28,394 nucleotides of DNA from CAYOWK01 sp964407665 (GCA_964407665.1 CAYOWK010000050.1:1-28394), one strand, 5' to 3'; positions 17,935-24,633 are shown, counted from the stretch's first letter. Made by a program: numbers and translations. Notes: a model not told the origin generated them from the letters alone.

Positions 17935-18449
17935 CAGAAACACCAGAAATAGGGAGGACGGAAAAAGGTCAGCAGACGCCCACCCGTGATGACAAGCAGC
18001 CAGCTGAGCAGCGACACTGCAGCAATTACGCGCGCAGCAACAGGCGCCGCCTCTTCCGGGCCCAGCGCGCGGACCGCCTTCGCCGTCGTCGCATAGAACA
18101 CCGCCATGTTGACGCCCGCGATGGCCATCGCCGCCATCTTCACCTGGAAGGCCGGATTGTGGAGGTACTGCGCAGGGGCCGCGAGAAGGAACATCGCGCC
18201 CGTCACGAGATTGATGACGAACCCCGCAACCCCGAACGGCACCAGCCGGTGAAGAGCGGCCAGGCTGATCCCGCGCCCCAGACCCAGCATGCGCAGGTCG
18301 AACACGCCGACCGCTCCGAGCAGAAGACAGAGCCCGATGAAATGCAGGCTCTCGCAGATCGGCCAGGCCCAGCGCGAGTTCATCAGGGCGAACAGCCCGA
18401 TATCGATGGACCATTGCGTGATCGCGTCGGTGTCGAAGACAGGGTCCAT
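17928..18449 (-). CDS. Four-helix integral membrane protein (second of a pair)
   Basis: 173 residues from the ATG at 18447-18449. The longer open frame upstream is a shadow of the partner gene. Four predicted membrane helices, with a conserved-looking His in CESLHFIGLCLLLGAVGVFDLRMLG. Other helices are GVAGFVINLVTGAMFLLA, VNMAVFYATTAKAV and VIAAVSLLSWLLVITGGRLL. Uncharacterised; the pattern resembles small CopD- or DUF6644-like membrane proteins. Start and stop of the two partner genes share one base (TGATG), a sign of co-translation. Confidence 0.75.
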   Translation of the reverse strand: MDPVFDTDAITQWSIDIGLFALMNSRWAWPICESLHFIGLCLLLGAVGVFDLRMLGLGRGISLAALHRLVPFGVAGFVINLVTGAMFLLAAPAQYLHNPAFQVKMAAMAIAGVNMAVFYATTAKAVRALGPEEAAPVAARVIAAVSLLSWLLVITGGRLLTFFRPPYFWCFWC

Positions 18450-18928
18450 CACGACACCATCAGCAGGGAATGGGTGTAGGCGAGCAGCCGCCCGGACACG
18501 ACCACAGCCGCCCAGCACGCCAATACGCCTGCCGCCGCCCACCGGCTCCAGCCCGGCGGCGTATCGGGGCGCGGCAGGACACGGGCGGCAAGAGCCGCCG
18601 TCAGCCCCAGCGCTGCGGCAAGAAAGGCCAGCTTCAGGCCGAACACAGGATTGGTCAGCGCCTTGGCCGGATATCCCGCCAGCAGCAGCACGCCGGATAC
18701 CAGCGCAAGCATGAACCCGGCCCACATCACCGGCTGGAAGCGCGCGAACAGCTCAAGCCGCGCTCCGCTGGCGACACCCAGCACGCGCAGGGCAGTCGCG
18801 GCGCCAATACCGGCCAGCAGCGCCATCCCGACGGCATGCAGAACAAGCAGCGCCGGAAAGGCCCACAGGTCCTCCCGCACCCACACCGAAAGCGGGCTCT
18901 GCTCGATGGCTGCGAAATATTCGATCAC
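18449..18928 (-). CDS. Four-helix integral membrane protein (first of a pair), GTG start
   Basis: 159 residues from the GTG at 18926-18928, which has GGAGG nine bases upstream. The ATG at 19036 gives an Arg-rich, non-conserved extension and is not preferred. The N-terminus IEYFAAIEQSPLSVWVREDLWAFPALLVLHAVGMALL has a central His, mirrored in the partner's LHFIG helix, so the two look like distant paralogs. Other helices: FMLALVSGVLLLAGY, KLAFLAAALGLTAALAA and VLACWAAVVVSGRLLAY. Similar in layout to the partner at 17928, with which it overlaps by one base. Function unknown; the paired His could bind heme or metal, but this is speculation. Confidence 0.75.
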   Translation of the reverse strand: MIEYFAAIEQSPLSVWVREDLWAFPALLVLHAVGMALLAGIGAATALRVLGVASGARLELFARFQPVMWAGFMLALVSGVLLLAGYPAKALTNPVFGLKLAFLAAALGLTAALAARVLPRPDTPPGWSRWAAAGVLACWAAVVVSGRLLAYTHSLLMVS

Positions 18929-19117
18929 GCCTGATAGCCTCCCCGTCCGCCCAGAATAGGTCAGCCCTATACGTACGGCGACGGAAATCCGGCGCCATGG
19001 GAGGCAGATTTGCCTTTGACCGAACGCAACCCGCACGCTCTGCCGGTTGTTACGGTGCTGCTACGGGGCCGCCCCCTCGCCCGGTGGGCTGCGCCCCGAG
19101 CGCACAAGGCCGTTCCC

Positions 19118-19870
19118 ATGACCGCGATCGCCGCAGCCGACGTCCGTATTCTGATCACGGGGGGAGCGCGCGGCATTGGCGGCGCCACGGCCCGGCTGCT
19201 GGCCGCAGACGGCGCCCGGGTCATGATCACCGACGTTCTCGACGAAGAGGGCGAGGCGCTGGCCCGCGAGCTTGGCCCCAACGTCGTCTATCGCCGTCTC
19301 GACGTCACCAGCCCGGACGACTGGCAGGCGGCCGTCACAGCGGCAGAGGCGCAGTTCGGTACGCTCAACGCGCTCTTCAACAATGCCGGCGTCGTGAAGT
19401 TTGCCGGCGTGCTTGAGTCCACGCCAGAGGATTTCCGGTCGGTGATCGACATCAACCTCCACGGCGTGTTCCTCGGCATCCATACGGCGGCGCCCGCCCT
19501 GAAGCGGGCCGGCGGCGGCGTGATCGTCAACACCTCCTCCACCGCCGGACTGCAGGGCTATGCCGGGCTTGCCGCCTATGTCGCCAGCAAATGGGGCGTC
19601 CGGGGCCTCACCAAGGCCGCAGCGCTCGATCTGGCGCGCGACAAGATCCGGGTCCTGTCCGTGCACCCCGGCCCCATCGAAACCCCCATGACGGCAGACC
19701 TCGACCGCCACATGGCCGACAGCCAGCCGATCAACCGCTTCGGCGAAGCGGACGAAGTCGCGCGCATGGTCCGCTACATGGTCTGTGAGGCGACCTACTC
19801 CACCGGATCGGAATTCGTGGTCGATGGCGGCGCCGTCGCCGGACAGGTTGCCCCGGTGACAGTCGACTGA
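19118..19870 (+). CDS. Short-chain dehydrogenase/reductase (SDR)
   Basis: 250 residues from the ATG at 19118 (AAGG eight bases before it); the longer frame from 19010 is not supported. Classical SDR: cofactor motif TGGARGIG (14-21), NNAG (88-91), catalytic Ser140/141, Tyr154 and Lys158 (YVASK), and PGPIETPM. Asp39 after the second strand (MITDV) suggests NAD preference. The C-terminus FVVDGGAVAGQ is typical of 3-beta/20-beta-hydroxysteroid or cyclohexanol-type dehydrogenases, but substrate cannot be fixed. Its last 167 bases are part of repeat A, duplicated as a fragment at 20375. Confidence 0.92.
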   Translation: MTAIAAADVRILITGGARGIGGATARLLAADGARVMITDVLDEEGEALARELGPNVVYRRLDVTSPDDWQAAVTAAEAQFGTLNALFNNAGVVKFAGVLESTPEDFRSVIDINLHGVFLGIHTAAPALKRAGGGVIVNTSSTAGLQGYAGLAAYVASKWGVRGLTKAAALDLARDKIRVLSVHPGPIETPMTADLDRHMADSQPINRFGEADEVARMVRYMVCEATYSTGSEFVVDGGAVAGQVAPVTVD

Positions 19871-19973
19871 TCCGGGGCCGCTTCGCCGTCAGTGTCCCGG
19901 TTTGAATCCCGAACGACAGGATCGACCTGAAGGCGCCCTTCGCCGGATCTGACGCGCTCGGCAATTTGTCGCC
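19704..19973 (+). repeat. Direct repeat A, copy 1 (3' end of SDR gene plus downstream hairpin sequence)
   Basis: 270 bp that recur at 20375-20644 at a constant offset of 671 bp with no insertion or deletion. The first 167 bp are SDR coding sequence; the last 103 bp lie after the stop. The downstream part contains GGTTTGAATCCCGAAC, which can fold (GTTTG/CGAAC). Homology stops sharply after CAATTTGTCGCC. Confidence 0.9.
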
Positions 19974-20028
19974 GATTGAAGACATCACAAGATCGATCTG
20001 TTACTTCCATCGGTACAGGGAGATTTCG

Positions 20029-20241
20029 TTGCAGCGCCACTATCTCAGGCTTTTGTCGAAAGCGGCAGATGATGCAGGACGAGAGGCAGTTCTCGTGCGC
20101 CAAGCGTTCAAGGAACTGGAAATAAAGCACGACGCAGAGCCCCATCCAAAGGGCGGAGTGCGTGTGTTTTTCGAGACGAACCTTGAAGCGGATGCCGTTT
20201 TCGGCGCTCTGCACAAGCACGGGCTGATGTTGGTCCTCTAA
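20029..20241 (+). CDS. Cargo ORF 1: small protein of unknown function between repeats A1 and B1
   Basis: 70 residues from a TTG (20029-20031) with AGGGAG six bases before it. The frame is open from another TTG at 19966, inside the repeat, which is less likely. The product is hydrophilic: HYLRLLSKAADDAGREAV, then FKELEIKHDAEPHPKGG, then VRVFFETNLEADAVFGALHKHG. I recognise no family. The DNA here is visibly less GC-rich than the neighbours and uses A/T third positions freely, which suggests acquisition from elsewhere. It is the only plausible gene in this cargo segment. Confidence 0.45.
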   Translation: MQRHYLRLLSKAADDAGREAVLVRQAFKELEIKHDAEPHPKGGVRVFFETNLEADAVFGALHKHGLMLVL

Positions 20242-20259
20242 GGGCAGCAAAGGGCCATT

Positions 20260-20377
20260 GGCCGTCGCTCAACAAACCAGCGCAAGTGGCAGGTTCGGGG
20301 ATCAGTTCGGACGTCCGCAACTCGAACCGAAACGCCGCTCCTTCGCCTCGCCGGTTGACCTCCGGTGTGCTTCCACC
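20260..20377 (-). repeat. Repeat B, copy 1 (hairpin-forming, inverted relative to A)
   Basis: 118 bp, recurring at 21079-21196 (offset 819 bp, no indels, 12 differences by eye). The centre folds strongly: GGTTCG and CGAACC enclose AGTTCGGAC/GTCCG-C-AACT, a hairpin with one unpaired C. The ends carry CTCAAC and GTTGAC, which also pair. Its 3' end abuts repeat A copy 2, sharing ACC at 20375-20377. Confidence 0.88.
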
Positions 20378-20541
20378 GCCACATGGCCGACACCCAGCCC
20401 GTCGACCGGTTCGGCAATCCGGACGAAGTCGCCCGCATGGTACGCTACATGGTCTGCGAGGCGACCTACTCCACCGGATCGGAGTTTGTGGTGGACGGCG
20501 GAGCGGTCGCCGGACAGGTTGCCCCGGTGACAGTCGACTGA
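20375..20541 (+). pseudogene. C-terminal fragment of a second SDR gene
   Basis: The 54 codons plus stop match the end of the SDR gene at 19118 in the same frame, from RHMAD to APVTVD. By my count 16 codons differ, 11 synonymously; all nine differences in the last 36 codons are silent. There is no start codon, cofactor domain or active site, and the 5' end joins directly to repeat B. The silent pattern means the two copies diverged while each was a working gene, so this is a remnant of a former allele or paralog rather than a fresh local duplication. Confidence 0.85.
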
Positions 20542-20644
20542 TCCGGGGCCGGTTCGCCGGCCGCGTCCCGGTTTGAATTCGGAACGACCGGCCCGACCTG
20601 AAGGCGCCATTCGCCGAATCTGGCGCGATCGGCAATTTGTCGCC
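20375..20644 (+). repeat. Direct repeat A, copy 2
   Basis: Matches 19704-19973 over all 270 bp without gaps. The part after the SDR stop contains CCGGTTTGAATTCGGAACGACCGG, able to form a hairpin with an unpaired G. The sequence from 20560 to 20579 matches the reverse complement of 21138-21157 (inside repeat B copy 2) at 18 of 20 positions, so A and B share a core in opposite orientation. Confidence 0.9.
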
Positions 20645-20672
20645 CACTTACGGACATTGCTCGCAATAGGTG

Positions 20673-20957
20673 TCACATGGTTTTGGCACGATGCCATGCT
20701 GCTCCTTTTGACTCTCGCCAAGCACGCCATCCAAGAGGGAGATCGGCCAGTTCGACGATGGATCGATCCAACTCGGCAATCTCATCCAGGCCTATAATTG
20801 CGGCTGCAGAAACGCCGGTAGCGCCCGAGGCGCCGAGGAATTGCCACGCCCCATCTTCGGCGTCGTGGGTAACTGAGGCGATCCAGTCTTCGCCTCGCAA
20901 GATCGGCCAAGTGGTGAACACCGCCGTATTTCGAGGATCAGAAAATTTCCAGTCCAT
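20673..20957 (-). CDS. Cargo ORF 2: small conserved-looking protein between repeats A2 and B2
   Basis: 94 residues from the ATG at 20955-20957. Pattern: WKFSDPRNTAVFTTWPI, THDAEDGAWQFLG, IIGLDEIAELDRSIVELADLP, then GWRAWRESKGAAWHRA. I recall similar small proteins (HD-x-EDG-x-WQF followed by LADLP-x-GW-x-AWR) scattered across many bacteria, without known function, often beside mobile or variable DNA. Opposite orientation to the SDR gene, carA and cargo ORF 1, and lower GC than its neighbours. The ribosome binding site is weak. Confidence 0.7.
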   Translation of the reverse strand: MDWKFSDPRNTAVFTTWPILRGEDWIASVTHDAEDGAWQFLGASGATGVSAAAIIGLDEIAELDRSIVELADLPLGWRAWRESKGAAWHRAKTM

Positions 20958-21078
20958 CGTGTGGGCCGATCTATCGCGCTACTTGTAGCTGAACCTAGTC
21001 TATCGATCATGGTTGTCGCAAATGGCCCCCGATGCCGTCGCACTCACGGGCAGCGTGACCGGCGGGTTCGGGCCCCTC

Positions 21079-21196
21079 GGCCGTCGATCAACAAGCCAGC
21101 GCGAGTGCCGGGTTAGGGGATCAGTTTGGACGTCCGCAATTCAAACCGAAACGCGGCTCCTTCGCCTCGCCGGTTGACCCCCGGGGTGCTTCCACC
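21079..21196 (-). repeat. Repeat B, copy 2 (upstream of carA)
   Basis: Second copy of the 118-bp repeat at 20260. The palindromic centre GGACGTCC is kept, and paired differences such as TCGAACC to TCAAACC preserve part of the stem through G-T pairing. It ends at CTTCCACC, 57 bp before carA; sequence after this is unique, so the carA leader is the outer border of the array. Confidence 0.88.
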
Positions 21197-21253
21197 TATG
21201 TCCCGGCCGTTTGCGCCGCCTGCCGTCCTGCCCGCCGATCTGGAAGTATCGCC

Positions 21254-22417
21254 ATGACCCAACCGAAGCCAACCGGCGCCATCGCCCTTGCTGACGGAAC
21301 GGTCTTCTGGGGCCGCGGCTGGGGCCATTCCGGCACGGCGGTCGGCGAGCTCTGCTTCAATACGGCCATGACGGGCTATCAGGAGATCCTGACCGACCCC
21401 TCCTACGCCGAACAGATCGTCCTCTTCACCTTCCCGCACATCGGCAATGTCGGCGCCAACCCGGACGATCAGGAGGAATCCTCCGCCCAGGGCATGGCCG
21501 CCGCACGCGGCGCCGTGTTCAAGGCGCCGCCGACGCCTCCGTCGTCCTGGCGCGCCGTCGATACGCTCGACGCCTGGCTCAGCCGCCGCAACATCGTGGG
21601 CCTGTCGGGGATCGACACCCGCGCCCTCACCCTGCGCATCCGCGAGCTTGGCATGCCGAAAGCCGCCATCGCACATGACCCGGACGGCAATATCGACGCT
21701 CAGGCCCTGATCGCCGCCGCCCGCGCATGGGCCGGCCTCGACGGCGCCGACCTCGCCAAGGACGTCGCGACCGGCCAGTCGTTCGACTCCACCGCCGGCC
21801 TCTGGGACCTCGACACCGGCTTTGCCGAGCTGACAGATCCGAAGTTCCATGTCGTGGTGATGGACTACGGCGTGAAGAAGAACATCCTGCGCAACCTCGC
21901 CGCCGTCGGCGCCCGCGCGACCGTCGTTCCGGGCGACGCAAAAGCCGCCGACATTCTGGCGCTCAAGCCCGATGGCGTCGTGATCTCCAACGGTCCAGGC
22001 GATCCGGCCGCCACCGCTGTCTATGCCGGTCCGCAGATCCAGGCGCTGATCGCCTCGGGCGTGCCGATCCTCGGCATCTGCCTCGGCCACCAGATGCTGG
22101 CGCTGGCGCTGGGCGCGAAGACGAAAAAGATGCCGCAGGGCCACCATGGCGCGAACCACCCGGTGAAGGACTTCACCACCGGCAAGGTCGAGATCGTGTC
22201 CATGAACCACGGCTTCACGGTGGACATCGACACTCTGCCGGAGGGCGTCACCGAAAGCCACCGCTCGCTGTTCGACGGCTCCAACTGCGGCCTCGCCGTC
22301 GCCGGCAAGCCGATCATCTCCGTCCAGCACCACCCCGAAGCCAGCCCCGGCCCGCAGGACAGTTTCTACCTGTTCAAGCGCTTCGCCGGCATGATGGTCC
22401 AGCGCGAACTGGCCTGA
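21254..22417 (+). CDS. carA: Carbamoyl-phosphate synthase small subunit (glutaminase)
   Basis: 387 residues, full length. It hydrolyses glutamine and passes ammonia to CarB for carbamoyl phosphate, feeding pyrimidine and arginine synthesis. N-terminal CPSase domain (GELCFNTAMTGYQEILTDPSY), then the class I amidotransferase domain: nucleophile Cys276 (GICLGHQ), His360 and Glu362 (QHHPEASPGP). GGAAG stands seven bases before the ATG. carB is not adjacent. In many alphaproteobacteria carA lies next to the yqeY-dnaG-rpoD cluster; here it is 18 kb away and directly borders the A/B repeat array. Confidence 0.97.
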   Translation: MTQPKPTGAIALADGTVFWGRGWGHSGTAVGELCFNTAMTGYQEILTDPSYAEQIVLFTFPHIGNVGANPDDQEESSAQGMAAARGAVFKAPPTPPSSWRAVDTLDAWLSRRNIVGLSGIDTRALTLRIRELGMPKAAIAHDPDGNIDAQALIAAARAWAGLDGADLAKDVATGQSFDSTAGLWDLDTGFAELTDPKFHVVVMDYGVKKNILRNLAAVGARATVVPGDAKAADILALKPDGVVISNGPGDPAATAVYAGPQIQALIASGVPILGICLGHQMLALALGAKTKKMPQGHHGANHPVKDFTTGKVEIVSMNHGFTVDIDTLPEGVTESHRSLFDGSNCGLAVAGKPIISVQHHPEASPGPQDSFYLFKRFAGMMVQRELA

Positions 22418-22486
22418 GGCGCGCGCGACAGGCGCCACAGGTGTGGGACAGCCGGCGCCCATCCTCACCACCTGCTAGCCGGTTCT

Positions 22487-22515
22487 GGAAACGGACAGCA
22501 AGCTGTCCGTGTTCC
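22487..22515 (+). terminator. Hairpin after carA, possible terminator
   Basis: ACGGACAGC (22491-22499) and GCTGTCCGT (22502-22510) form a perfect 9-bp stem with a two-base gap. GGAA/TTCC extend it to 13 bp around one bulge. It lies 70 bp after the carA stop. There is no T-run, so it may act as a transcript end stabiliser or need Rho. Confidence 0.45.
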
Positions 22516-22524
22516 GTAACCGCC

Positions 22525-22679
22525 GTCATTCCGGGGTAAGCCGCGAAGCGGCGCATCCCCGGAATCCCGGTTCTTTCAGAGCGATAACCCTATCGGCCTA
22601 TTCCGCACCTGATCCAACCGGGATTCCGGGGATGCGCTGCGCCCTCACCCTGAGCCTGTCGAAGGGACCCCGGAATGAC
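22525..22679. repeat. Intergenic palindromic repeat element (155 bp)
   Basis: Outer perfect 13-bp inverted repeat GTCATTCCGGGGT (22525-22537) / complement (22667-22679). Inside is a perfect 22-bp inverted pair, 22551-22572 with 22616-22637. It also holds CACCCTGAGCCTGTCG, a motif often seen in dispersed intergenic repeats of alphaproteobacteria. Same general type as 15264-15372, but longer. Confidence 0.8.
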
Positions 22680-22745
22680 AACTGTATGTGTTGGAAAAAC
22701 AGGGACAAATTCGACCGGGTCCAAACCTCCCGCAATCTCCCCCTC

Positions 22746-23164
22746 GCGCCTGTCACGGGAGGGTTCGGTGGCCACCGAAACATCGGATGACAGGCGCCGG
22801 TCGGCGTGGCGGTCTGCCAGCGTCTGCCGGGCTCCCCTGTAACGTGGGCCCGGCGGGCAAGGCAGATCCTTCGTGGCCCCGGTGATGCGAAACCGGGGCG
22901 TCCAGGGGTGGCGGTCACTCCTGCACGTGCGGCCCGGTGTAGGACCTGGACCAACGTCCAGCGTGACTTGTGTCCGGCCGTCTTCCCGCAAGGGGCGGCA
23001 AGCCGGTCAGGGCTCCCACGCTGGTAGCGGAAATCCTCGATTGTACCTTGCCGGGCTGACAACGACCTGCGGGGCGCGTGGGAACACGCATCCGGCCAGC
23101 AGCAATGCTGGCAGCTTATACAAGTCGGCGCGTTCCGCGCGCCCCGGCCTCCCGTTTCGGGAGG
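22746..23164 (+). ncRNA. Candidate structured RNA: dense series of perfect hairpins with GNRA-type loops
   Basis: This non-coding stretch holds at least eight helices readable on the plus strand. (1) GCGCCTGTCA 22746 / TGACAGGCGC 22788 enclosing TTCGGTGG/CCACCGAA. (2) GCCGGGC 22826 / 22848, flanked by TCTGCC/GGCAGA. (3) GCCCCGGT 22876 / 22892, 8-base loop. (4) CTGGAC-CAAC-GTCCAG 22946. (5) CCAGCGTG 22958 / CACGCTGG 23017 enclosing CCGGC/GCCGG and CCC-GCAA-GGG. (6) GCGTG-GGAA-CACGC 23076. (7) GCCAGCA-GCAA-TGCTGGC 23095. (8) GGCGCG-TTCCG-CGCGCC 23127 and CCTCCCG-TTT-CGGGAGG 23148. Loops GCAA, GCAA and GGAA are GNRA only if transcribed rightward. Helices 4 and 5 overlap and exclude each other, as in a switch. 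No known RNA (RNase P, SRP, tmRNA, cobalamin riboswitch) could be matched by eye. It sits upstream of the acyl-CoA dehydrogenase gene. Confidence 0.4.
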
Positions 23165-23335
23165 GGAGCTACAGCATCACGGACGGCCTGAGGGCCGGTC
23201 CGGACGGGGGATTGCGCCCGGGCATTCCGGTTGCCTTCCCGCCCCTGCCGGCGCTACGTCTGCGCCATCCACAAAACCGGCAGCAGCCTGCGGCGCCGGC
23301 AACCAGCCCGCCGCCCCATCAAGGTCCCGACACCC
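23165..23335. other. Non-coding leader before the acyl-CoA dehydrogenase gene
   Basis: 171 bp after the last hairpin. An open frame in phase with the downstream gene begins at 23231, but the encoded stretch (Arg/Pro-rich) does not look like acyl-CoA dehydrogenase sequence. I see no clear promoter; it may be 5' leader. Confidence 0.4.
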
Positions 23336-24601
23336 ATGATCGACTTCGACAGCCAGAACGAACTCAACGACCTGCGCATGTCGGCCAAGGGCCGGCCGCT
23401 GTACGAAGCCGTCAAGAAACACATCGCCGAGAACGTCGCCCCCTTCATGGAGGAGTTCGAGGCGCTCGATCACCAGAAGACCGACCGCTGGAGCTGGCAC
23501 CCGCGCCAGCTGGAGCTGCTCGACCAGGCCAAGCAGAAGGCGCGCGACGCCGGCCTCTGGAACTTCTTCCTGCCGAACGCCGAGACCGGCGAAGGTCTCT
23601 CGAACCTCGACTACGCCTACATCGCCGCCGAACTCGGCAAGCAGCCCTACGCCTCCGAAACGCTGAACTGCTCGGCCCCGGACACCGGCAACATGGAAGT
23701 GCTGGAGCGCGTCGGTACGCCCGAGCAGAAGGAAAAATGGCTTGAGCCGCTGCTGCGCGGCGAGATCCGCTCGGCCTACGCCATGACCGAACCGGGCGTC
23801 GCTTCTTCCGACGCCAAGAACATCGAGACCCGCGCTGTCCTCGACGGCGACGAGTGGGTCATCAACGGCGAGAAATACTACATCTCGGGCGCCGGCGATC
23901 CGCGCTGCAAGATCATGATCACCATGGTCAAGACCAGCCCCGACGCCCCCGCCCACCTGCAGCAGTCCCAGATCCTCGTCCCCAAGGACACCCCCGGCGT
24001 CACCATCCTCGGCCCCATGCACGTCTTCGGCGCCGACCACGCGCCGCGCGGCCACATGCACATCCGGTTCGAGAACGTGCGCGTGCCCAAGGAGAACATC
24101 CTGCTCGGCGAGGGCCGCGGCTTCGAGATCAGCCAGGTCCGTCTCGGGCCCGGCCGCATCCACCACTGCATGCGCACCATCGGCAAGGCCGAAGCCGCCC
24201 TTGAGATGATGATCAAACGCGGCCTCTCGCGCGAGGCTTTCGGGCAGCCGCTGATCAAGCTGGGCAAGAACCCGGAAGTCGTCTCCCGCGCCCGCTACGA
24301 CATCGAGCAGATGCGCCTGATGGTCCTCAAGGCCGCCAAGGCGATGGACGTGCTGGGCAACAAGGAAGCCCGCGTCTGGGTCTCAATGGTGAAATCCATG
24401 ATCCCGGAGATCACCTGCCGCATCATCGACGAGGCCATCCAGGTCCACGGCGCCACCGGCATCTCCCAGTGGACCCCGCTGGCCGAACTCTACGCCGACG
24501 TCCGCCACCTGCGCTTTGCCGACGGCCCGGATGAAGTTCACCACATGGTCGTCAGCCGCCACGAAATCCGGAAATACCAGCCCGGCCGCAACGAGGCGTA
24601 G
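23336..24601 (+). CDS. Acyl-CoA dehydrogenase, ACAD10/11 type
   Basis: 421 residues from the ATG at 23336 (AAGG 11 bases before); the upstream extension to 23231 is not homologous. FAD enzyme for alpha-beta dehydrogenation of acyl-CoA. N-terminal helices, then AYAMTEPGVASSDAKNIET (flavin/substrate motif), then WVINGEKYYISGAG, then C-terminal domain with FEISQVRLGPGRIHHCMR, SREAFGQPL and AIQVHGATGISQWTPLA. At the place of the catalytic Glu of medium-chain enzymes (YEGT) it reads FADGPDEVH, with Asp, as in ACAD10/11 relatives, which in other organisms handle branched, long or 4-hydroxylated substrates. Substrate here is unknown. It is probably co-transcribed with the 59-residue HTH gene 32 bp downstream. 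Confidence 0.93.
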   Translation: MIDFDSQNELNDLRMSAKGRPLYEAVKKHIAENVAPFMEEFEALDHQKTDRWSWHPRQLELLDQAKQKARDAGLWNFFLPNAETGEGLSNLDYAYIAAELGKQPYASETLNCSAPDTGNMEVLERVGTPEQKEKWLEPLLRGEIRSAYAMTEPGVASSDAKNIETRAVLDGDEWVINGEKYYISGAGDPRCKIMITMVKTSPDAPAHLQQSQILVPKDTPGVTILGPMHVFGADHAPRGHMHIRFENVRVPKENILLGEGRGFEISQVRLGPGRIHHCMRTIGKAEAALEMMIKRGLSREAFGQPLIKLGKNPEVVSRARYDIEQMRLMVLKAAKAMDVLGNKEARVWVSMVKSMIPEITCRIIDEAIQVHGATGISQWTPLAELYADVRHLRFADGPDEVHHMVVSRHEIRKYQPGRNEA

Positions 24602-24633
24602 GACGGGCTCCTTCGGGCGCACAGGAGAGACAG

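Noticed and set aside
19704..21196. A true integron cassette array
   Set aside because: Repeat ends resemble attC core sites only in part (GTTGACC does not fit GTTRRRY), A and B are inverted to each other, and no integrase is in the window. Kept as a comparison, not as a call.
22590..22991. 133-residue minus-strand ORF (and overlapping 22598-23062) after carA
   Set aside because: It runs through the palindromic repeat and hairpin region; the product has no domain and is Arg/Pro/Thr-rich.
22746..23164. RNase P RNA, SRP RNA, tmRNA or cobalamin riboswitch
   Set aside because: None of the key conserved boxes (for example GAGGAAAGTCC, GGAAGGAAGCAGCC, GCTGCCCCCGCAAC) is present on either strand.
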